Shown: positions 49,326 through 63,473 of the stretch, in pieces
Numbering within the stretch: the stretch's first letter is position 1
Layout of the letters: every line of letters starts with the position of its first letter
Source of the DNA: Rutidosis leptorrhynchoides
Taxonomy: Eukaryota > Streptophyta > Magnoliopsida > Asterales > Asteraceae
Length of the DNA: 64,000 nucleotides
Assembly (NCBI RefSeq): GCF_046630445.1
Contig: NC_092341.1
Coordinates: forward strand, 30,952,001-31,016,000
Direction: 5' to 3'
Position numbers and translations under genes: made by a program
The notes under the pieces: model-generated
What the model was told of the DNA's origin: nothing
What the model saw: the letters and a program-made list of their open reading frames with translations, nothing else
Databases searched by the model: none

Positions 49326-50530
49326 TTTTCTGTCATGTTACCCAGTTGATTTAGTTTTATTATCTTTTCAGTCTTCCCCAACTTCTTCATAGATTGAAAT
49401 TGCCCAGAGATCAAACTCATCTATTATCGATTTATTTAATTAGTTTTAGAATTAGCAACGACAATTAATAGCTGGTATTTGTTCAATTTAATTAACAGAC
49501 ACCTGAAGAATTAAGAAAAATAAAACAGTGGGAAGAATAACTCGAAAATAAACTCCAACGTTGAATTCAAATTCTAGACAGTTTCAGATCCATGTTTATA
49601 CATGAAATATGTTCAAAATCGTTTATGTAAACTTTATGGATAATCAATTTCAACAGAATTATTAAAACATGTTCGAATTTTACAATGAACATATTTGTTG
49701 ACTTTTTGATTTTTAAACTTTGACTCAACCATTTGAATTCGTTAAGAGGAATTAGTACTTGAAATTTTACAGACAGTTTAAGGACATCAATTCTAACAAC
49801 ACTGCATTAACAGATTTTGATAATTTATTTGAAATCAAGCTGTTGAATAAATAAAAGCAAGAACAGGGGACGTACCTGACTTAATTATTATCCCGGTTTA
49901 ATTCGACAGATTAAAGTGATTATAATGGTTAATTGAGTATGATGATGAAACAACAGATGTTTATGTTTAATACCGTGATTAATTTGGTTGTTTATAGCCT
50001 TCAATTGTCGACAGAAGGGATTTCATCGGGTACAAAAATAGAATAAAAAATATAGAAAGTGAAAGAGATTGCTAACAAATTTTTGTTTGTTTTCAGTAAG
50101 TTGATTCGTTTTTGGTACCAGCTAATGACAGAAAAACAATTTAACTACTGTATGATGGATATAAAAAACGGATTCTGATTCTATCCTATATTTATATACG
50201 ATTTTTATTTATAAAATATAATTTTAATAAAAGTAATTCTATTATTTATTACATAATAAAAATACTGATTATTGTTTGATAAAGTAATAATAATATTAAT
50301 ACTAATTATCCTAATAATAACACCAATAGTTGTAATGATATTATTAAATATAATATTAATAATTTGTATTATTGATATATAATAATAATAATAATAATAA
50401 TATTAATATTAATGTTAATAATTATCTTTATAATATTAATACTTATTTCATGATATGTATCTGTATATACTAGTATATATGTATATTCATATATATATAT
50501 TTGTATATCTCTATTTATTATCTGTGTTTG

Positions 50531-50533
<3 letters not shown>

Positions 50534-50590
<57 letters not shown>

Positions 50591-50988
50591 TTATTTATAG
50601 GTTATAATTAATCTTGTAAATATAGCTATAATATGAGTACTCTTACTAATAATTATATAAATTTATAATATAGTAATAGTAACATTATTAATGATAATGA
50701 TGATAACTACTATAAAATATATACCCTGATATTGTTAATAATGATAATACACATAATACTAAGTATAACAAATTACATATAACAAATTTCATATTATAAC
50801 TTTAATAATTCTAATATTAATAATAATGAATGTACTAATAATATAACATCTATAATTAATTTGTAATTACATTAAATATATAAATGTTATTATCTACTAT
50901 GTATTATTATATGATAACATTTATTGAATATTTATTTACAACATAATAACCATTGATAGAAATTATATATACATATATATATTCATAA

Positions 50989-51060
<72 letters not shown>
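50534..51060 (+). repeat. (TA)n tracts in the LTR
   Basis: Two pure TA runs, about 50 bp (50535-50583) and 59 bp (50998-51056), the latter followed by (TTTA)n. Confidence 0.9.
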
Positions 51061-51061
<1 letters not shown>

Positions 51062-51479
51062 TTATTTATTTATTTATATTTATTCTTTTTAATAGTAACT
51101 TATTTATTCTATTTATTAGTTTACATATTTGATTTCAGTTGATTAAAGGTATTTTATTAGTTCAAAATATTATATATATATACTTATGTTTGTATATATA
51201 TAATTACATATTTGTTATACACAATTGTTCGTGAATCGCCGAGCATGGTCAAAGGGTAATTGAATATAGTTTCAAAATTTGTGAGACTTAACATTACAGA
51301 CTTTGCCTATCGTGTCGATTTCATATTAAGATTAAGTTTAAATTTGGTCGAAAATTCCCGGGTCATCACAGATTTCTTAACTTAAATGTCTCCATATCAG
51401 AGCGAACTGAAAGGTCTATCTTCTCGAGTTACAAGTCGAGAATAAGGTATCAAGTACATCTTCACTTATCTCCACATTA

Positions 51480-51953
51480 TGTGGTATCTCAGTCATCCTC
51501 GCCGGTGCAGCGGCGGCGGCGGCAGCAGCTTGAAATTTAACTTATGCAAAGAGAGCCTAATTCAAAAGAGCATTGATAATTCTCTTATCAAAATTGATAG
51601 ATCTACCACCACAACTGTATATCATATACTTGTAGAGTATAAATACATGAGGCATCGTTGTGATGAAACTACCAATTTTGATCTGTAAAAATATTATCAT
51701 CCAATTCAAAAAGCTAGATTAACCTGGATAAAGTACCTCCGAGTGTCTGACCTTAAAAACTGGAATCAGTTACCAAATGGGTGATAGTAACATGACTACT
51801 ACAAAAACACCGAAAAAACGTCTCTAAAGTATCTTTTTTTGAAAGTAGTTGATTAAACCAGATACTGTAAAAGGCTTGGAGCTTCAATTGGAAGATACTG
51901 GCAAGAAAGGTTCATTCAAACTTTTCAATACAAATGAAAATAGCATTCGCATC

Positions 51954-52017
<64 letters not shown>

Positions 52018-52300
52018 CCAACAACACCACCACCACCACCACCACCACCACCACCACCACCAACACCAACACCAACACATGAGAGGTGTATGGGGGAGGT
52101 GGGTTGTAGACAATCATTCCCCTATCCGAGAATAAAGACAAGTCATTTCTCCACCCAAAGTGAAACACTCTCAAGAGTAGAGAAAGTCATCCCTCTCTTT
52201 ATTAGACGGATAAAGAGATTGCTTCCGAGAGGACCTCCGGCGTTTAAGCAGGAAAAAGTTTTTTTTTTAAATAAATAAAAATACTATGATAAAAATAATA
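51480..52300. other. Unassigned sequence with microsatellites
   Basis: Starts with a GGC/GCA run (51509-51530). An (ACA)n tract (51955-52015) passes into (CAC)n (52016-52062). The sequence after it (cctatccgagaataaagaca) looks like a repeat 3' region, but I cannot name it. A segment gactactacaaaaacaccg at 51794 resembles a CACTA end. Confidence 0.4.
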
Positions 52301-53724
52301 ATAGACGTCATGAAAATGGTAGAATCAAATTTCCATGGGTTTAAAAAAATATGAGTCAGTCAAGTCGCCAATAAATCGACGATTGTTGTCGACTCAATAG
52401 AGTCGGGCATTCGCATCTACAACTAATACTTCAAAACTTTTTTTTTATTTTGGCATAAATAACGAAAACTTTACTAAATCCCCTTCATCCGACGAAGAAG
52501 ATAAACAAAGATACACGTAAACAACTAGGATCCAGTACAGTACAACAACCCTAACAAATGAGCTCCCGCTAACAACCGATCTTATCTGACAAAATAAACA
52601 CGACCGAATGCTATAACATAGACACGGACACTCCATCCCAATCATACAACAAGGAAACACAAAATCACAACCTAAACAACAGAAACAAAAAACGAACTAG
52701 GAGCAAACGAACACTACTCACCCTTCGCTTTTGCACGATTGCTTCAGGTCCTTGATAATCGGTTTAACCACCATGCCATCCACTTTAACACTTTAAGACG
52801 ATTGACACGTTTACCCGCACACTTGTCAAAAGAATAGGATAAAATGTTTGACAAGCCATCACTAACAAGCATTCCCTATGACGGAGGGATCAACCCTTCA
52901 TTCAAAAAACCTTCAAAGAAGCCAACATACCGATCGGCACCTCATCCCAAACAGACTTACCTCCTACATAATCACCCACTATATCTACATTGAACAAATT
53001 TTGTACCGCATCTCCAAAATTGATGTCTTCCTCGTGATCTTGTAAACGAAATAAACTAGGTCGACCCTTTTGTCATTAGTCATACTGGAGCTTTTATCTA
53101 CAAAACCTTCAACCTCCTTAGTCCCCGACTTATTTGAAGTACCCACACCCGATGCCACCAATTTTTCCTTTTATTGAAGGACTTCCACCTACTACATCAC
53201 CAACTTCGGTCCCTCCTACATTACACATTACAGAAAGACACCCCTTCTGGTTGCGGAGCAGTGCTAGGTGCGCCCATAAAACTGTTACCACCATTCGGTA
53301 CACCACCCAGACCACCATCACTTAATTTAGGATTACCAATTAATTCAGAGAGAGGAACCGAACTTGTAAACTAGGATTACCAATTTAGAATTACCAATTA
53401 ATACTTCAGAACATGATTTTCTTTTCATAAATTAGAAAAAGACAAATGCAAATTGTAAACTGGGATCTGCTGTCTTTAAGTTAGAGACGGATGCAAAATC
53501 AGGTAGTTCCTCGTGTATCTTGAGATAACAAAGACAGATTTATGTTCATCGCAACCAATTAGTGTCGCTGAGCTTAGTCTTTCGAGGACTGTTTCCAGCC
53601 AGGATCAAACTATTTGGCACATCACTCACCCAGAAGGAATGAATTGAACCTTCAGTTTTTGATTCAGTCATCATAGTCCAACGCTAATTTAAATATTAAA
53701 TATTAAATATAATAATAATAATAA
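52301..53724. other. Unidentified remnant and start of the F-box 3' flank
   Basis: On the minus strand pieces such as KVDGMVVKPIIKDLKQS (52735-52790) and GGLGGVPNGGNSFMGAP (53265-53320) read like decayed coding sequence of unknown family, possibly LINE ORF1. From about 53440 the DNA matches the 3' flanks of the other F-box copies. Confidence 0.35.
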
Positions 53725-54209
53725 ATACAAAAGACAAAACCAGACACATATGCATATGCATATAGTATTGAAACGAGTCAGACTTATTAGTTCTTAAGCT
53801 CTATGGGTTATCAACCAACTTCCATACACAACTTCTAACATGCAATATCAGATGAATATTTTCTCAAACAACTCAATCATAAAAACATAAAAGGAAAAAT
53901 AATATAAAATCATATCATGAACTACCCATGTCACATTGTCACATAATATTAATTAAACCCCTAGTAGCTCTATTCGCCTTCCATATCCTAACAAATATGG
54001 AAAAAAGTTACTGTACAAAAAAAAACAAGATTAACTTAATAAATAAATAGCCAAAGAACTCTTAAACAATTGAACCAGAGATGAGTACGTAGCTAGGTTC
54101 TACCAGTTTGGTTTCAACTCAACTGAATAGAATGAGTAAGACGATATGTCAAGAATAGTACTCGTGAAAGAATCTGTTAGAATCTCCCATTTTCCATTAC
54201 CAGGATTCT
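53725..54209 (-). repeat. Segmental duplicate of 63474-64000 (F-box 3' end and flank)
   Basis: Almost identical to 63474-64000 (aaatacaaaagacaaaacca onward), except for about 48 extra bases at 63650-63700 that repeat aaacataaaaggaaaaataa. The duplication is about 9.75 kb apart, or about 4.9 kb if copia B is subtracted. Confidence 0.9.
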
Positions 54210-55118
54210 TGAACTCGATATCTTTTCGGTCAGACGTTTTATTTGCCATCATTCTACTTATTATGGGCTTGAAGAAGTCACAAAAAAATTTCTTAGGACT
54301 TTCTATCTTGACACTGAATATGGGGTTGCGACTATATAGGGTCACGTATTTGGGATGGCAAAGCGTAACAAGTGCATCAAAATATGACAGATGCCCCTGC
54401 AAATTTTCAGTTAAATATGCATTATATGATAAATGTTGCACGTTAGTAGATGGAACTGTGAACCATATTTCGTGATCCTCATTATCAATGTTCGGTAGCT
54501 CATAACCAAAATAGCTTATTTCAATATCAAATTTGGTTGATAAATTAAGTAGTTCCCTCATCGTAAGGAAGAAAGAAGGATCATCGGAACGAAACAAATC
54601 TAGTTCAAGCTTGATATATTCAGGAACATTACTAGATGGAAACGGGATACTAGGCATTGTTCTGCCCCTATAACTCAAATGACGTAAATTTGGAGCATTA
54701 ATTTGTATTATGTCAATCATCTTACTTACACGCGTGATGAGGGTCAGAGATTTCAACGAAGAACTTGTGAAATCCCACCTTTCCGAAGTCCAATCACGAA
54801 TTACAAGGTCCAAAATCTCGAGAGAAGGTAATTTAGATTTGATCATGTCAGGAAAATGGACGTCTATGGTCACACCATGTAATGATAATTTAGTCACACT
54901 CATTAATGAAGCCATGTTGAATGTCTTGATAGATTCAGACAACGCGTCGTAGAGAAACAAGGAAAGATTAGGAACATCATCAATTTTCAAAACATCGAGA
55001 GGTACTTGTGTCCTTAACTTCAGTTCTTGAAGATAACCAAAATTTCTTACCTTAAATGTCTTCATATCAGAGCGAAATGTAAGGTCTATTTTCTCGAGTA
55101 AGACACAATTAGAGCGAA
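54100..55118 (-). pseudogene. F-box/LRR/FBD copy, N-terminus missing
   Basis: Open from about 55118 to the stop at 54100-54102. It covers the LRR part (SNCVLLEKIDLTFRSDMKTF, KSKLPSLEILDLVIRDW) and a complete FBD (FFKPIISRMMANKTSDRKDI, GNGKWEILTD, end VELKPNW). The frame continues another 35 codons upstream to an ATG at 55222-55224, but those codons do not match the family and overlap what looks like coding text on the plus strand. The F-box is gone. It has the extra segment IFSVKIESPKK before the FBD like the copy at 36375. Translation from the new ATG is possible but unsupported. Confidence 0.82.
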
Positions 55119-55224
55119 ATGTTTCATGGTGATGTGGATTTGGTTGGTACGTATTTGTTTTAATCGATATTATACAAATGTCACAAATGGATACTGGACT
55201 ATGGCACATCTGATCAAGAATCAT

Positions 55225-56356
55225 GTGGTTGTTCCCGAATCTGAAGGTAATTAGTGGCTATGAGTTGACATTAAGTAATTAGTTCTCTGGCTTTTCTGTT
55301 TATATGTGGATTTGGATATATCCCTAAAACTTATGTGTTAGTAAATAATTTGTGCAGTGTATTTTAAGATATCATTGACGAAGACAATAAAAGTGTTAGT
55401 TTAAAACGGGATATGATAAAAACAAACCTGCCTACTGAGTTGGTCACAGTGCAGTCAAAGTCAGCAGATCTATATGGCAATTTGGGTTGCAAAAGGTCAG
55501 CCCTAATCCTTCATTATCCCTTACTGATTGATTATTTACATGATAATATAACCTGCTATCTATGTATCAATAGTAGGTTAAAATATTATTATGTATCTAG
55601 GTATAAGTTGATTATGTTTAAAGTCATTTTGTAAGGAGACTGTTCATCCAGTCATAATTTTGACATTTTGTTTTTGTCAAAATGCATCTTTTTAGCAATG
55701 TTTGTTTTTTGAGTTTTGGTACTCTTTTAGGCTGCTTTGGGGTTAGTTTAATGTCATGCAAAATACCTCATTAGTTGATTTCATTATTATGGATCAAAGT
55801 CAACATTTTGACATTTAGATTTTAGGTGATCATGTAGAAGTTTTGGTGTTTAGCTTGGTGCGCTTAATTGCCCAAGTGCTATAGCTGGAAGGTCACTCAA
55901 GGGTTAAAAAAACATGATATGATTGCAGGGGAGGTAGAGTACACTTTCATTTTTCTGATTGCTTTGACTTTTTTGAGTTGACTAGGTCCTTGGTATTGGT
56001 TTTAACCAGTTTGATGATTTATTGGTCTGACTCCAATAAATTAGGTGTTAGATTTAACATTTTCGTGTATTTAGTTGCCCTTAATTTTGCTAACACATTG
56101 TGTTGGGATGTTTGGTGGGTCTTAGTAAAGTTGTGGCTGTTTATAATCGTATGAATTATGATAAAAGTAACATAAATGAAAAAGGAGGAAACTGTATATG
56201 GTTATGGCTGGTATTCTGGAATGTGCAGATTTGTCTTTTATGCACTAGATTATAAATGATGTTTAGTTATTGTTTTATAATTTGATGACGTATTTTTGAT
56301 ATTTGGTGTTTATTGTAATGAAAGGGTTACTGTGATTTTTGTTAGATTTATATGTG
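55225..56356. other. Intergenic, possible exon remnants
   Basis: The plus strand at 55159-55251 reads YYTNVTNGYWTMAHLIKNHV then a donor-like gtaatt, and 55435-55497 may be another piece. I cannot identify a gene. The rest is AT-rich and featureless up to the target site of copia B. Confidence 0.3.
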
Positions 56357-56361
56357 GCATT

Positions 56362-56735
56362 TGTTAGAAATAGGAGGTTATGTGTATATTATTTGTGAAA
56401 GAGAGGATTGATGATTTAGATGTTTGATTGATCTTGAAAGCTTTGTTTATTACTTAATTGCTTTGTTGCTTGATTACAAATGAGGGGCGAAGCCCTCTAT
56501 TTATACTACTCAATGGAGTAGTCTAGAATACTTCACAATCTACTAGCATCTAGATATTTCTTAGTATTATGATACATCTAGACCTAGATATTTTATAAGA
56601 TCATTCTACACACTTTGTCTACTACATTTTACAAGAAGTTTCTACATAATGGATTATGATCTTGATCCAAAAGACTTGATACTTGCAAGCCCAAATCCAA
56701 AACACATAGCCCAAAATCAAGTTTATTTTCCAACA
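56362..56735 (-). repeat. 3' LTR of copia B
   Basis: 374 bp; inverted ends TGTTGGAAAAT and TTTCTAACA on the minus strand. Confidence 0.95.
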
Positions 56736-59700
56736 GCCCCCCCTTAAACTTGATTTCGTTACTCCGAGCATATTCCGTAATCTCTGAAACATCTCGTGTT
56801 TAAGAGGCTTTGAGTAAATATCAGCAACTTGGTCAAGTGACTTCGCGTACTTTATCTGCACCTCTTTATTTGTAACACACTCCCTTATGTAATGGTATTT
56901 TGTATCGATATGTTTGCTTCGATCATGGAAGACTGGATTCTTTGCTAGAGCAATCGCAGACTTGTTATCCACATATATCTCTGTAGGTTCCTTTTGAAAA
57001 GACTTAAGCTTATTTAGTAACTTCCTGAGCCATATTGCATGAAAAGTGCACGATGTTGCTGCTACAAACTCGGCTTCGCACATTGACAGAGTCACAATGG
57101 GTTGCTTCTTCGAGCTCCATGTGAACGTCGTATCTCCCATATAGAACACGAAACCACTAGTACTCTTACGATCATCTATGTCTCCAGCCCAATCACTATC
57201 ACTGTATCCAACTAGCTTGAAGTGCTCAGAAGGCGAATAAAACAGGTCATAGTCAATCGTACCTTTGATGTAGCAAAGTATCCTCTTGGACGCCTTCAAG
57301 TGATTTATTGTAGGTGCTTTCATGTATCGACTTACTAGTCCAACTTCGTAGAGAATATCTGGCCTCGTGCAGGTTAGGTACCTCAGACTTCCAACCAAAC
57401 TCTTGTATTGTGTTGGGTCCACCAAGTATCCTTCATCATCTTTTGACAATTTGAGATTGCAATCCACCGGTGTGTTCATTGACTTGCAGTCATTCATCTT
57501 AAACTTCTTGAGCACCTCATTCGCATAACCTTCTTGGGATATGAATATTCCTTCTTTCTTTTGTCTCACCTTGATCCCAAGATAATAAGCCATAAGTCCA
57601 ATGTCTGTCATCTCGAACTCCCGAACCATTGCTTTCTTGAACTCCTCGAACATTTTAGGATTACTACCAATGAATATCAAGTCATCCACATATAGGCACA
57701 CAATCATAACATCTCCTTCCTTGCTTACTTTGGTATAGAGAGCATACTCATGTGGGCATTTTGTAAAGTCATTTTGCTGGAAATACTTGTCTATCCTGCT
57801 ATTCCATGCTCGAGGCCCTTGCTTCAATCCATATAAGGCCCTTTTCAATTTCAGCACCTTATTCTCTTGGCCTTTCACGATGTATCCCAAAGGTTGTTCT
57901 ATATAGACTTCTTCTTCTAAGTGGCCATTAAGGAACGCAGATTTGACATCCATTTGATAAATCTTCCAATTATGCTGAGCCGCAAGTGAGATTATTAATC
58001 TTATAGTTTCTAGACGAGCGACGGGAGCAAATACCTCGTCATAGTCTATGCCGGCTCGTTGACTATATCCCTTCGACACCAACCTTACCTTATATCTTTC
58101 AACTTCACCTTTGGAATTCTTATTGGCCTTGTACACCCATTTTACACCAATAGCCTTATGTCCCTTTGGTAGTGTGGCAAGATTCCACGTATTATTCTTC
58201 TTGATTGATTGAATCTCTTCGTCCATAGCACGTTTCCACTTTTGGCTTTTTGCTGCGTCTTCATAACTTATTGGCTCACAATCGGCAAGAAGGCAAAACA
58301 ATGATAGATCCTCCATAGGCTGGGTTACCTCGTACAACTCCCTAATGCTCCTTGTGTGATGTTGTAGCCTACTTGATTCTCCTCCTGATGTTAGTGTCAC
58401 TTCATTAGGTGTAGTGGTTGGAGTACGTGGAGAGTGCGGAGATGGTGTACTAGAAGGTTCTTGAACTTCTAGATATTCTTCGTTCCTTGCAGTACTTTCG
58501 AATGGATAAGGGAGAAAGTCGTAGTTCTCCTCTTCGGGAACATTCCAATCCCATGTTGCTTCTTCATTGAACACCACATCCCGACTTGAGATTACTTTAC
58601 CGGTTTGGGATTGTATAACTTGTAACCCTTCGAACTTGAGTCATAGCCCATGAATATGAGTTTCTCGCTTTTATCATCGAGCTTCGTCCTCGTCTGATCT
58701 GGCACATGAGCATATGCCACACTTCCGAACACTCGAAGGTGTGAGATGTCGGGCTTCCTTCCACTCCAAGATTCGATGGGCGTTTTGTTCTTGACGCTTC
58801 TAGTGGGCGAGCGATTTGTAAGATAGATCGCACAGTCTACTGCCTCAGCCCAAAATTCCTTAGGCATCCTTTTGCTCTTTAACATACTCCGGGCCATATC
58901 AAGAATGGTCCTATTTTTTCTTTCCGCAATATCATTTTGTTGAGGTGAATACGGAAGAGTTAGAGGACGTCGTAACCCATTGTTGTCGCAAAATTCCTTG
59001 AATTCCTTGGATGTGAACTCTCCTCCACGATCGGATCTCATCGCCTTTATGGTGAGACCACTTTGATTCTCCACAAATGCTTTAAACTTCTTGAACATTC
59101 CAAAAGCTTCCGTCTTCTCTTTTAGAAAATAGACCCATGTCAATCGACTAAAATCATCAATGAATAGAAGAAAATATCTATTTTTACCGAAAGACGGTGG
59201 ACTGATGGGTCCACATACATCCGTGTGAATAAGTTCTAGAGGTTTCTTCGCTCTACTAGGAGCCTCTATTGGAAAACTGTTTCGGAAGTGCTTTCCTAGA
59301 AGGCATCCCTCACATATTTGATCCGGATGATTAATTAGAGGCAAACCCTTCACCATTCCTTTACTTGATAATAATTTTAAGACTCCAAAATTTAAGTGCC
59401 CATATCTCATGTGCCAAAGCCAAGAATTATCTTTAAAACATGCTTTTAAACATCTTGGAATTTCATGTTGAATATTTAGCAGAAACATCCTATTCGTTGA
59501 CATTGGAACTTTAGCAATCAAACCTCCTTTTTGGTCTCTCAGATAAAGACTACGATTTATCATGTGAATATCATAGCCTTTCTCTAAGAGTTGTCCAATA
59601 CTCAGTATATTTGTCTTCATATTGGGCACATAATACACGTTAGAGATAAATTGATGCCTCCCATTTTTCAAGCGGATGAGGATCTTACCTTTGCCTTTAA

Positions 59701-60823
59701 CCGGGACTTTTGAGGAATCTCCAAAGGTGATATTTCCACTTGTTACCTCGTCTAACTCCACAAACATGCTTTTGTCACCGCACATATGGTTGCTTGCACC
59801 CGTGTCAAGATACCACAAATTCGATTCTCCGTTGTCTTCACCTTTGCATGCTAGTAACAAAGTGTTTTCCCCGACTTCGTTATCTTCTTGTGCAAAATTT
59901 ACTCTTTCTTGCACGTAATTGTTTGACTTCTCGCATTCCGAAGCATAGTGGCCAAATTTATGACAATTAAAACATTTGGTTTGAGAATTGTCATACCTTG
60001 GCCTTCTACTTGTGTAGCCTCTCCCGCGACCTCTTGTCGAGTGAAAATCTTGACTTCTTTCTTCATTTTTGTAAGAACTATAACCTCCACATTTAATATA
60101 TCCTTGCCCTCGTCCTCGGCCACGTACTTGACCACGAGCTCGTTGACTCATTTGATGAGTCTTTTCACTGTTTTCTTCCTTGAAAGAGAGTTTTGCTTGT
60201 AAAGCTTGCTCCAAAGGCTCTTTACTTTTCTTATTAAACCTCTCTTCATGGGCTTGTAGTGAACCTATGAGTTCATGGATAGTCATTGATTCTAGATCTT
60301 TAGATTCTTCAATGGCTACGACTATATAGTCGAATTTTGAATCTAATGATCTAAGAATTTTCTCAAAAACTCTTACATCACTTAGAGTTTCACCATTCCT
60401 CTTTAATTGATTGACAACCGCCAAGACTCTTGTAAAATAATCGGAAATTGATTCAGAGTCTTTCTTATTTAAGGATTCGAACTCACCTCGTAGTGTTTGT
60501 AGTCGAACCTTTTTCACCTTATCAACTCCCTTGTGAGAATTCTCCAAGATCTCCCATGCTTTCTTGGCGGTGGTTGCACTTGCAATTTTCTCAAAAGCTC
60601 CATCATCTACACTTTGTTGGATGATGGAAAGAGCCTTTTGATCATTGGTCTTCAATAGTTTTTTCCCCTTGCTAAGAGAACCTTTTTCAGTAGGTTCCTC
60701 GTAGCCTTCCTCCACAATCTCCCATAGGTCTTGTCCACCTAGGAAGGTCTTCATTTGGATGCTCCATCGATCATAATTATCCTTTGTGAGGCGAGGAAAT
60801 GTGATGACATTGTTGGCCATCAT
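56622..60823 (-). pseudogene. gag-pol polyprotein of copia B, one frameshift
   Basis: The first part (60823-58592) encodes Gag, CCHC ([14 protein letters not shown]), protease ([12 protein letters not shown]) and integrase ([35 protein letters not shown]). The second (58577-56622) covers the rest: RT ([27 protein letters not shown]) and RNase H (GYSDSDWAGDIDDRKSTSGF, DNKSAIALAKNP). A one-base loss near 58600 shifts the frame between integrase and RT. No other break was seen over 4 kb. The start used is the Met-Met pair at 60823. Because the purine tract has seven G, the frame runs 38 codons into the LTR before stopping at 56622, unlike copia A, which stops at the tract. Confidence 0.92.
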
Positions 60824-60852
60824 CTTGTCGAACCAAGCTCTTGATACCAATT

Positions 60853-61236
60853 TGTTAGAAAATAGGAGGTTATGTATATTATTTGTGGAAGAGAGGATTG
60901 ATAATTTAGATGTTTGATTGATCTTGAAAGCTTTGTTTATTACTTAATTGTTTTGTTGCTTGATTACAAATGAGGGGTGAAGCCCTCTATTTATACTACT
61001 CAATGGAGTAGTCTAGAATACTTCACAATCTACTAGCATCTAGATATTTCTTAGTATTATGATACTTCTAGACCTAGATATTTTATAAGATCATTCTACA
61101 CACTTTCTACACACTTTTTCTACTACATTTTACAAGAAGTTTCTACATAATGGATTATGATCTTGATCCAAAAGACTTGATACTTGCAAGCCCAAATCCA
61201 AAACACATAGCCCAAAATCAAGTTTATTTTCCAACA
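60853..61236 (-). repeat. 5' LTR of copia B
   Basis: 384 bp. The TATA box (reverse of ctatttatac near 60987) is in the same position as in copia A. Confidence 0.95.
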
Positions 61237-61241
61237 GCATT

Positions 61242-61467
61242 ATTGGCATCGCAAGTTATGGTATGTGCAGCAAAAGTGTTTAGAAATTAGTCAAGATGAA
61301 GTAGATTTGAAGGTGGTCAATTTGGAAAGAATTTGATTAAGTGTTAGGCAATCAAATGTGCAATCTATTGGGTTAAGTTGGGACTGGTGTATAACTGTGA
61401 TGAGCAATAGAAAACAACTGTCATTTTCTATTTATAATTTAATACGGAGTAATTAATAAATTAACAA

Positions 61468-61498
<31 letters not shown>

Positions 61499-63473
61499 GG
61501 TGTTTAAGTTCTACAGTAACTGTTAAGGGCACATCACAGTAATACAATTGTTTTCTAGGTTCTTACATACATCGGAGTATCATGTTTGCAGATTCAAGAT
61601 GAAATAGCATTTGCAGATTGTTTTATAATCTTTGTTTTCTCGAACCTTACATGCGGCTAAGTAAGATGTTCATTCGAATATGAAGTTTTCATAACTTTCA
61701 GTATTTTGATATTAGAGTTTGCTAAATTAGTTCTTTTGCTGGATTTTGGTTCTTTGATTTCATTATGTTCGTCTATTGCTTGGATTTTCAGACTCGATTT
61801 CGTCATCAGGTATGGTTGTTTTTTAGATATTTAAATTTCTTTCTTACTTACTTTTACGTTTACCTTACATTATGTTAGATTGGATTAGGTTTGACCAATT
61901 TAACATAATCTGGGTTATTTAATGAATTATTCTTAATAACTTTTGATGTTATTTTAGATTTAAAAATAAATACTTGAAAAAACCTACGCCATTAGATTAG
62001 GAAATCTTGGATTAATCTTGGCCATTCAAATTGTGTTGATGTCATCTACCAAATTTAGCGGCGGTTATAGTGATTAATTACTTCCAATACCCTTGAATTA
62101 CCTAATTGTAACTCCCTGATTGAAAAATTATTCTTAATAACTGGGTTATTTAATGAATTATTCTTAACATAATCTGGGTTATTTAATTAATTATTCTTAA
62201 TAACTTTTGACCCATTTAACATGCTCCGTTTTAGTTCATCTTTTCTACCCATTAGAGATACAACGTAAGCAAGTATACCCATTCATAAGTGAATGGGTCG
62301 AAATAGCCACCTCTACACTGTCATTGTAAAAGCGCATGTTGCACTCATAAGTTATGAAATTTGACAAAAGGGGTACTTAAAATTTGTTGATCCCAAAAAG
62401 GTTACAAAATGCATTTTGGCACAAATATGATTACTGATTGAAAGTTAACATGTAGGTAATAAACAACTCTTGATGTTTTCCTTGAATAAGATTTCTGGAA
62501 TTTTTCAGGAGTGCACAAACATTTGTTTCCTACAACAATTTTAGTTGATGAAGATATACATAACCGTAAAATGTCAAGTTAAATGTTGACTTAGATCGAT
62601 TATTGCAGCTGCTGATGTATTTATACGGATAAACAGGAAAGTATCAACAAGGGTACTTGGTGCAGCTACAACAGTGTGAGTGTTTCCTCCCGGGTATACT
62701 ACGCTTTTGATAATCTCATTATAATTTTATGTTCTCTTCCCATGGTCCAACACGTCTAAGTTCATTAACAAGCAAAGGGTAGGAAATGTCAATAATAATA
62801 ATTACCGAGGGTTGATTAACTATAAAGGAATGAGTCATTGTCCATTTATAGGTAATGAGTCATTCCTTGTGGGTAATGAAAAAACAATGTCGTATAGGAA
62901 TTGAAGTTGCAATATTGATGTAACGAAAATGTTTGATCTTGTAATGTTGGTTCACACGTAAACATACACATGTTTGTGTATTTTGGTATTGAAGAATGGT
63001 CCGTGTTGTATAGGTCTTGACTAACAACATTGATGTTTGTTGAAGATGGCAAGTGGGGCTCAACTTTATATTTCAGTTAAAGATGATTTGTAAGAGGTTA
63101 ACAAAGTTATTTGAAGTGTTGTTAATGGATTGGATGTTGTGTGCATAAACTTTGATCATATGTTGTATATGCATTTGTGTTTTGCTTCACATATTGAGAC
63201 AACGAGAGACAAAAATGAGTTATTGATTAACGTGCATTTACTTATTTTATAAAACCATAATTTTTCAAATTTGAACATCTACTTAAATATCTAACAAATA
63301 TAACAATTTCTTATATAATTCCCCAAGAAACAAGTTTAGTAAGAATGATGTTCTGTTTCAAAAAGTTAAATGATGTTATGTTCTTATATAACCATAACAC
63401 TTTGATTTATGGATATTCCTATTGAAAATATATAATGTCAAAGTACCCCGGATACGAGGGTTATAAACTAGTA
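61242..63473. other. Intergenic; possible short exons, no gene named
   Basis: Includes an A24 tract (61474-61497) and repeated words aataatctgggttatttaat (61907-62190). Two exon-like pieces near 62510-62570 and 62608-62676 (the latter reading ADVFIRINRKVSTRVLGA and ending at a gtgagtg donor) suggest a decayed gene, which I cannot identify. Confidence 0.3.

Larger units (their letters stand above)
56362..61236 (-). mobile_element. Copia element B, full length, almost intact
   Basis: 4875 bp, same family as copia A, opposite strand. LTRs lie at 60853-61236 (5') and 56362-56735 (3'), with target duplication GCATT at 56357-56361 and 61237-61241. The primer site is next to the 5' LTR and the polypurine tract has seven G (56736-56746, one more than in A). 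The LTRs differ by a handful of substitutions and three indels, one of them about 10-12 bp (repeat of ctacacacttt). Confidence 0.95.

Noticed and set aside
51794..51830. Second CACTA terminus (gactactacaaaaacaccg)
   Set aside because: First base is G rather than C, there is no partner end and no subterminal repeats, so it is not called as an element.
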